From: G963691885 sp963691885
Lineage (GTDB): Bacteria > Pseudomonadota > Alphaproteobacteria > UBA8366 > Aestuariispiraceae
Length of the DNA stretch: 64,000 bases
Direction: 5' to 3'
Assembly: GCA_963691885.1 (NCBI GenBank)
Contig: OY829843.1
Coordinates: 806,001 to 870,000 of the forward strand
Part shown: piece by piece, positions 59,968 to 64,000 of the stretch
Position numbering within the stretch: the first letter of the stretch is position 1
Layout: every line of letters begins with the position of its first letter
Translations under genes and position numbers: made by a program
The notes under the pieces: model-generated
The model's database searches: none
What the model was told of the DNA's origin: nothing
What the model saw: the letters and a program-made list of their open reading frames with translations, nothing else

Positions 59968-61211
59968 GCTTCCAATAACCGAACAGCTTCCACCAGGCAG
60001 GCGTCTTTGTCGGGCCGGAAAGCCTCAACCAGCCACCAGTTTTCTACCTGCTTCAGCACCTCACCCATTCTGGGTCCGGGCTGCAAACCGACCGCGAGCA
60101 GATCCCGACCGGCCAAGGGAAATTTTGGCTGCACCCATGTCTCGGCAGTGGAGATCAACTGTCGCCACAGATCGTGATTTCCAGCATTACCACTCTTGCT
60201 CAACACCAGCATCGCACCGTTAACGGCGGTGTCGACACCACAATGATACAAGAGGGATCTGATACTTGCCTCACTGTCAGGTGTTTCCATCGCGACATAG
60301 AAGGCGTGCTTCAGATGATCCCGCTCGGCGCTCGACAGACGAAGGCGATTGGCCAGAACCTGCGCAGTTCCGGCATTGGCCCCATTTGCTGCGAGCGCCG
60401 CCAACCGGCAAAGTGACCGGCTTTTCGAGAATTGAACGCTGTATTCCCTTTCAAGCACCAGAAACCTTGCCAATTGATCAACACCGCAAACCGGCAGGTC
60501 CAGAACCTCGAAAACCCGCATCCGCACCATATCTGTCCAGACCGGTACGGGATCATCAGCGGCAAGGAGTTTCAGAAGCTCGACCCTGATGCGTTCTGCC
60601 GACAGTTCTGAAATCCCGGACACTTCCTCCCGACAGGCTTCAAGGCCTGCGCTGTCCGGGTGGCCGTCACCATACAATGCGTGAAACCGGAAAAATCGAA
60701 AAAGGCGCAACCTGTCTTCCTGCAAGCGGGTTCGGGGATCGCCGACAAACACAACTCGGCCCGCCCTGGCATCGGGCACACCGCCGAAATAGTCGAAAAG
60801 TCGCCCACCCGTGTCCATGCTGATGGCATTCATGGTAAAATCCCGCCGTGCGGCATCGGCCTGCCAATCATCCGTAAATGCGACCCTGGCGTGACGGCCA
60901 TCTGTCTCAACATCAAGCCGCAGGGTTGTAACCTCAAAGGGTTGCCCATCTACCAGCACGGTTATTGTTCCGTGGGAAAGACCGGTCGGGATTGTCCGAA
61001 ACCCTGCAGCCTCGGCCAGTTCTATAACCACCTCCGGGTGCTGATTGGTCGCTACATCAATATCCTGAATGGGTCTGCCCAAAACAGCATCGCGGACACA
61101 GCCACCAATAAAACGCGCCTGACGGTCAGTCCCGTTCAGCACATCCATCAACGCCCGCGTTGCCGGCGTGGTCATCCAGTCCTGAAGATCTATGGAGGCG
61201 TGTGATGTCAT
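59964..61211 (-). CDS. CCA-adding tRNA nucleotidyltransferase
   Basis: The 415-residue class II enzyme adds or repairs the CCA end of tRNA. Visible are the metal-binding GG-x-RD and D-x-D motifs (FIGGCVRDAVLGRPIQDIDVATN, about 33-55), the RRDFTMNAIS basic segment and the ERIRVELLKLLAADDPV motif of the RNA-binding half. It is the last gene of a minus-strand run (DUF1285, nudix, DUF6111, cca). The tRNA-Ile in the window already encodes CCA, so repair may be the main role there. Confidence 0.95.
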   Translation of the reverse strand: MTSHASIDLQDWMTTPATRALMDVLNGTDRQARFIGGCVRDAVLGRPIQDIDVATNQHPEVVIELAEAAGFRTIPTGLSHGTITVLVDGQPFEVTTLRLDVETDGRHARVAFTDDWQADAARRDFTMNAISMDTGGRLFDYFGGVPDARAGRVVFVGDPRTRLQEDRLRLFRFFRFHALYGDGHPDSAGLEACREEVSGISELSAERIRVELLKLLAADDPVPVWTDMVRMRVFEVLDLPVCGVDQLARFLVLEREYSVQFSKSRSLCRLAALAANGANAGTAQVLANRLRLSSAERDHLKHAFYVAMETPDSEASIRSLLYHCGVDTAVNGAMLVLSKSGNAGNHDLWRQLISTAETWVQPKFPLAGRDLLAVGLQPGPRMGEVLKQVENWWLVEAFRPDKDACLVEAVRLLEA

Positions 61212-61232
61212 CCCGACCGATTACAGGAAAAT

Positions 61233-61529
61233 TCAATCCACGTCGATATAATGCCCCGGCACGATCTTGCCGTCTTCCCCGATATAGGCAGGCACATAAG
61301 TCCCGGTGCGTGGCTCGCCTTCGGCGAGGTAAGCCGTCAGGCCAAGGGATATGGAAACCAATATCGCCCCACAGCCAATCAGGATAGGCCAGGGCAAACG
61401 CCGCCATTCAGGCAAGACCTCACCTGCTTCCTCTGCCTCAATGTTCCGATTGCGGAACCAGAGATAGGTCAGGTAGGCGACCGTTGGTAGAATGAGGGGA
61501 AGCCCGATCGTCAAAAGTTTGTGCAGCAT
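61233..61529 (-). CDS. DUF6111 family small membrane protein
   Basis: The 98-residue protein has two hydrophobic segments (about 3-25 and 48-68), with a charged loop between and a polar C-terminal tail ending PGHYIDVD. This is the DUF6111 family, small alphaproteobacterial proteins of unknown function. It is 10 bases after the CoA-pyrophosphatase-like gene and 21 bases before cca on the same strand, so co-transcribed with them. Confidence 0.85.
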   Translation of the reverse strand: MLHKLLTIGLPLILPTVAYLTYLWFRNRNIEAEEAGEVLPEWRRLPWPILIGCGAILVSISLGLTAYLAEGEPRTGTYVPAYIGEDGKIVPGHYIDVD

Positions 61530-61538
61530 GGTCGCTTT

Positions 61539-62165
61539 CTATTCACTCAACAGAATTTCGGCGAGGTTAACCAGCATTCCCGCCGTCGCCCCCCATATAT
61601 AGTATCGGCCATAGGGCATTGCATAAAAGCTGCGCTCCTGGCCGCGGATTTTTCGGGTTTCCCGACGATGATTATCCAGATTCAGGAAATGGCTAAGCGG
61701 CACTTCGAACACTTCTGCCACTTCAAAAGGATCCGGTTCAACCGGATATCCCGGGCGAATGAACCCAACAACCGGTACAATTTCAAACCCGGTCCCGGTT
61801 GTATAGCGATCCAGCCTGCCGATGACCTCTACCAGATCCGGTGGAACTCCCACCTCTTCTTCCGTTTCCCTAAGCGCCGTGCGAATGGGTGTCCCATCAT
61901 GCGCTTCAATTTTTCCCCCTGGAAAAGAGATCTGGCCGGCATGATCACGCAGATGATCCGTCCGCTGGGTTAAAAGGACGGAAAATCCTGTCGGGTGATC
62001 CACCAACCCGACCAGGACCGCCGCCTTTTTCTGCCGACCGTCAGGCGGAACAAAGTCAGGGTTTAAGTCCCGGTCACCGATTTGCCGCTCCTGATAGGCG
62101 CTTCTTTGAGCGATCCTGTTCAGAATTCGGGCCTTGGTTATTTCTTTTGCCACTTCTGATGACAA
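61539..62165 (-). CDS. CoA pyrophosphatase-like nudix hydrolase
   Basis: The 208-residue protein has a Nudix box GKIEAHDGTPIRTALRETEEEVGV (about 84-107) and the UPF0035 CoA-specific extension preceding it (VLLTQRTDHLRDHAGQISFPGG). It resembles the E. coli YeaB/NudL group, which cleaves coenzyme A into phosphopantetheine and 3',5'-ADP. It is the second gene of the DUF1285-nudix-DUF6111-cca run. The last four codons of the upstream DUF1285 gene are 5 bases away. Confidence 0.92.
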   Translation of the reverse strand: MSSEVAKEITKARILNRIAQRSAYQERQIGDRDLNPDFVPPDGRQKKAAVLVGLVDHPTGFSVLLTQRTDHLRDHAGQISFPGGKIEAHDGTPIRTALRETEEEVGVPPDLVEVIGRLDRYTTGTGFEIVPVVGFIRPGYPVEPDPFEVAEVFEVPLSHFLNLDNHRRETRKIRGQERSFYAMPYGRYYIWGATAGMLVNLAEILLSE

Positions 62166-62170
62166 ACCCG

Positions 62171-62743
62171 TTACTCCACACGGCCCAGGGCGAAAAAAGC
62201 ACCGCCGCTCCAGACACCTATTTCATCTTCTGCATCATCGCCGCCAGCGTCAGGCGCAGCCTCACAAAGCTCTACCAGATCGTAGTACACCGAGCGCGCG
62301 ATTCGGGCGTCAAGGCGATCTCTGAACTCGACATAGGGTGTGGGCTCTCCGGTTTCTGGATCATGGACCATCCGGATTGGATGGTCCGGCCCGGCGGTTA
62401 CCCAATGGTCGAGATTTGTCCGGAATTTCAACACCTGGTTTTCCCCACCTCCTTCGACCGCCATCTCAACTGCGACAAATGGCGCGTCGGCGACCGATAC
62501 CTCGCCCCGTTCCACAGGGGTCACCAGCCAGTATCGCCCCTCCACATCCCGGTTCAGAACAGTAGAGAACAACCGGCAAATTTTGGGCTTGTTGATGGGG
62601 CTGCCGTTATGGTGCCATACGCCTTCCCTGTCGATAGAAATACCGATTTCCTGCGTTGTCTCGGGCCAGTCAAAACCAGACAGGACGGCGCCTTGCTCAA
62701 TAAGTTGCGCCAGAGTTTCAGGGGCGGATTTAGAATTTGCCAT
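62171..62743 (-). CDS. DUF1285 domain protein
   Basis: The 190-residue protein is a DUF1285 family member with the YWLVTPVERGEVSVADAPFVAVEM core and a YVEFRDRLDARIARSVYYDLVEL tail. Structures of the family show a beta-rich fold, but function is unknown. ATG 62743 is preferred; an upstream TTG at 62764 adds seven residues. It is the first gene of the minus-strand run ending at cca and is divergent from the MoxR ATPase gene. Confidence 0.9.
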   Translation of the reverse strand: MANSKSAPETLAQLIEQGAVLSGFDWPETTQEIGISIDREGVWHHNGSPINKPKICRLFSTVLNRDVEGRYWLVTPVERGEVSVADAPFVAVEMAVEGGGENQVLKFRTNLDHWVTAGPDHPIRMVHDPETGEPTPYVEFRDRLDARIARSVYYDLVELCEAAPDAGGDDAEDEIGVWSGGAFFALGRVE

Positions 62744-63002
62744 GATCTCGCCATCATCTTTCAATATCAGCGTTCAGCCAAGGGCGCGGTATCAGCTTTC
62801 CGAGATTTTTCCGCTTCCCGCACTATATGGTGAAACAGGTTCACACGTGGACGCTGGTATTATCGCTTGTTGGGGTAGTATCCTTTCATTTCAGAACATT
62901 CTCTATTTAGAGATGCAGGGTTCAAGCCCCGTCCCCTGAAAAAGTACGGAGCAGACATACAGGTTCGCCTATTAGCGAGTTGCAAACGCCAGGAGACAGA
63001 GT

Positions 63003-64000
63003 TTGACCTCTTCAGACAGTAACACGGCCAAGAATTCTGCAGATTTTTCAAACGCAAGCGACATTGCCGCCGCCGTTGATCAGGTCGTTGAGCAACTCGA
63101 TCAGACACAACAACAGATCGAGCAGGTGATTTACGGTCAGCGCGCCGTCATTGAACAGAGCCTGATTACCATTCTGGCCGGTGGGCACGGACTCTTGGTT
63201 GGGGTGCCAGGATTGGGCAAGACCCTCTTGGTTGAAACAATGGGCACCGCCCTGGGTCTTGATGAGAAACGCATCCAGTTTACCCCGGACCTGATGCCTG
63301 CAGACATTCTCGGGTCTGAAATTCTGGATGAAAACGCGTCCGGAAGTCGTGCCTTCCGTTTTATCAAAGGGCCGGTTTTTACCCAGCTGTTGATGGCAGA
63401 CGAAATCAACCGTGCAAGCCCGCGGACCCAGTCGGCCCTGCTGCAGGCCATGCAGGAAGGCAGGGTTTCCATCGCCGGTGAATATCACGAGCTACCCAAA
63501 CCGTTCCACGTTCTGGCAACGCAAAATCCGATTGAACAAGAGGGCACTTATCCCTTGCCTGAAGCGCAGCTCGACCGTTTTCTGATGCAGATAAACATCG
63601 ACTATCCCGATGCCGCGTCAGAGCGGGAGGTGATCCTGATGACAACAGGGGCTGAGAGACGCCACGCAGAACAGGTCTTGAACCCGGAAAGCCTCGCATC
63701 GATCCAGCAATTGGTGCGCCGGGTTCCGGTTGGCGAACAGGTGGTCGATGCCATCCTGTCGCTGGTCCGGAACTGCCGCCCGGAAGCGTCTGATTCCGAA
63801 CTGGTACGGAACTACGTCGCCTGGGGTCCTGGCCCGCGCGCTTCGCAGGCCCTGATGCTGGCTGCCCGGGCGCGCGCGCTTCTGGAGGGACGTCTCGCCC
63901 CATCCGTTGATGACATTGCAGCACTTGCACGACCCGTGCTGCGACATCGTATGGCACTTGGCTTTGCCGCGCGGGCCGAAGGGATCACGATCGACACGAT
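63003..64000 (+). CDS. MoxR-family AAA ATPase (3' end outside window)
   Basis: The visible 332 codons from TTG 63003 (AGGAG 7 bases upstream) encode a MoxR-type AAA+ ATPase. Walker A is GVPGLGKTLL (about 62-71), Walker B is LLMADEIN, followed by sensor 1 ATQNPIEQEGTYPLPEAQLDRF and the arginine-finger region PRASQALMLAARARALLEGR. Such ATPases act as chaperones for partner proteins, usually encoded next door as a DUF58/von Willebrand-type gene, which would lie right of the window. It is divergent from the DUF1285 gene. Confidence 0.92.
   Translation, partial: MTSSDSNTAKNSADFSNASDIAAAVDQVVEQLDQTQQQIEQVIYGQRAVIEQSLITILAGGHGLLVGVPGLGKTLLVETMGTALGLDEKRIQFTPDLMPADILGSEILDENASGSRAFRFIKGPVFTQLLMADEINRASPRTQSALLQAMQEGRVSIAGEYHELPKPFHVLATQNPIEQEGTYPLPEAQLDRFLMQINIDYPDAASEREVILMTTGAERRHAEQVLNPESLASIQQLVRRVPVGEQVVDAILSLVRNCRPEASDSELVRNYVAWGPGPRASQALMLAARARALLEGRLAPSVDDIAALARPVLRHRMALGFAARAEGITIDT

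Noticed and set aside
62914..62940. Candidate tRNA or tmRNA 3' end
   Set aside because: Only the T-arm-like part is present; outer stem positions mispair and no acceptor or D-arm is found, so it is reported only as a low-interest structure.
1..64000. CRISPR array, rRNA operon or complete prophage
   Set aside because: No regularly spaced identical repeats, rRNA sequence or phage structural genes were seen on reading the window.

Overview
The window is a stretch of an alphaproteobacterial chromosome, most likely Rhodospirillales-like. This rests on gene order and lineage-typical families: yqeY-dnaG-rpoD beside carAB-greA; a rodZ-ispG-hisS-hemA-prfA-prmC-DUF4167 run; ptsP-lysC opposite ubiG; comF-grxC-nitrilase-DUF1178; secA-parvulin-argJ-mutT; petABC-trmL-hemF; an ELM1-family protein and DUF6111. 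No species can be named from sequence alone, and the GC content was judged by eye as moderately high.

Region 1 (1 to about 6064) is accessory DNA. It holds the 3' end of an IS110-family transposase, an unknown protein built from three HTH-like repeats, two convergent genes that each carry one in-frame stop codon, a small serine resolvase with a clipped C-terminus, and a two-gene module of a 110-aa protein and a large serine recombinase. The recombinase's last codons lie inside the 3' half of a tRNA-Ile(CAT) gene. That is the signature of an element integrated at a tRNA; its other end is outside the window.

Region 2 (6212-17225) is core information processing and pyrimidine/arginine precursor synthesis: a GNAT acetyltransferase, rpoD with a long acidic insert, dnaG with a degenerate zinc site, yqeY, carA, carB, greA and a small membrane protein. 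Region 3 (17244-26745) is more variable: an Lrp regulator; a same-strand trio of ELM1-like protein, 2OG-Fe(II) oxygenase and an unrecognised 634-aa repeat protein; a LysR-CMD-dehydrogenase run; an AHL-lactonase-like hydrolase with a SIS sugar isomerase; and MOSC and DUF1905 proteins.

Region 4 (26758-39905) holds translation, tetrapyrrole, isoprenoid and cell-shape genes on the minus strand, then ptsP and lysC, with ubiG divergent. Region 5 (39934-50210) has DUF1178, methyltransferases, a nitrilase-family hydrolase, glutaredoxin, ComF, a four-domain rhodanese protein, mutT, argJ and a periplasmic parvulin. Region 6 (50541-64000) has secA with a clear promoter, a LysR/DoxX divergent pair with a palindromic operator candidate, the cytochrome bc1 operon, trmL, hemF, a secreted unknown, a minus-strand cca-DUF6111-nudix-DUF1285 operon, and the start of a MoxR ATPase that runs off the end.

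Apart from the accessory region, the window reads as a typical chromosome. The least explained items are the three-repeat HTH-like protein, the stop-interrupted convergent pair, and the ELM1/oxygenase/634-aa cluster. No CRISPR array, rRNA or complete prophage is visible.
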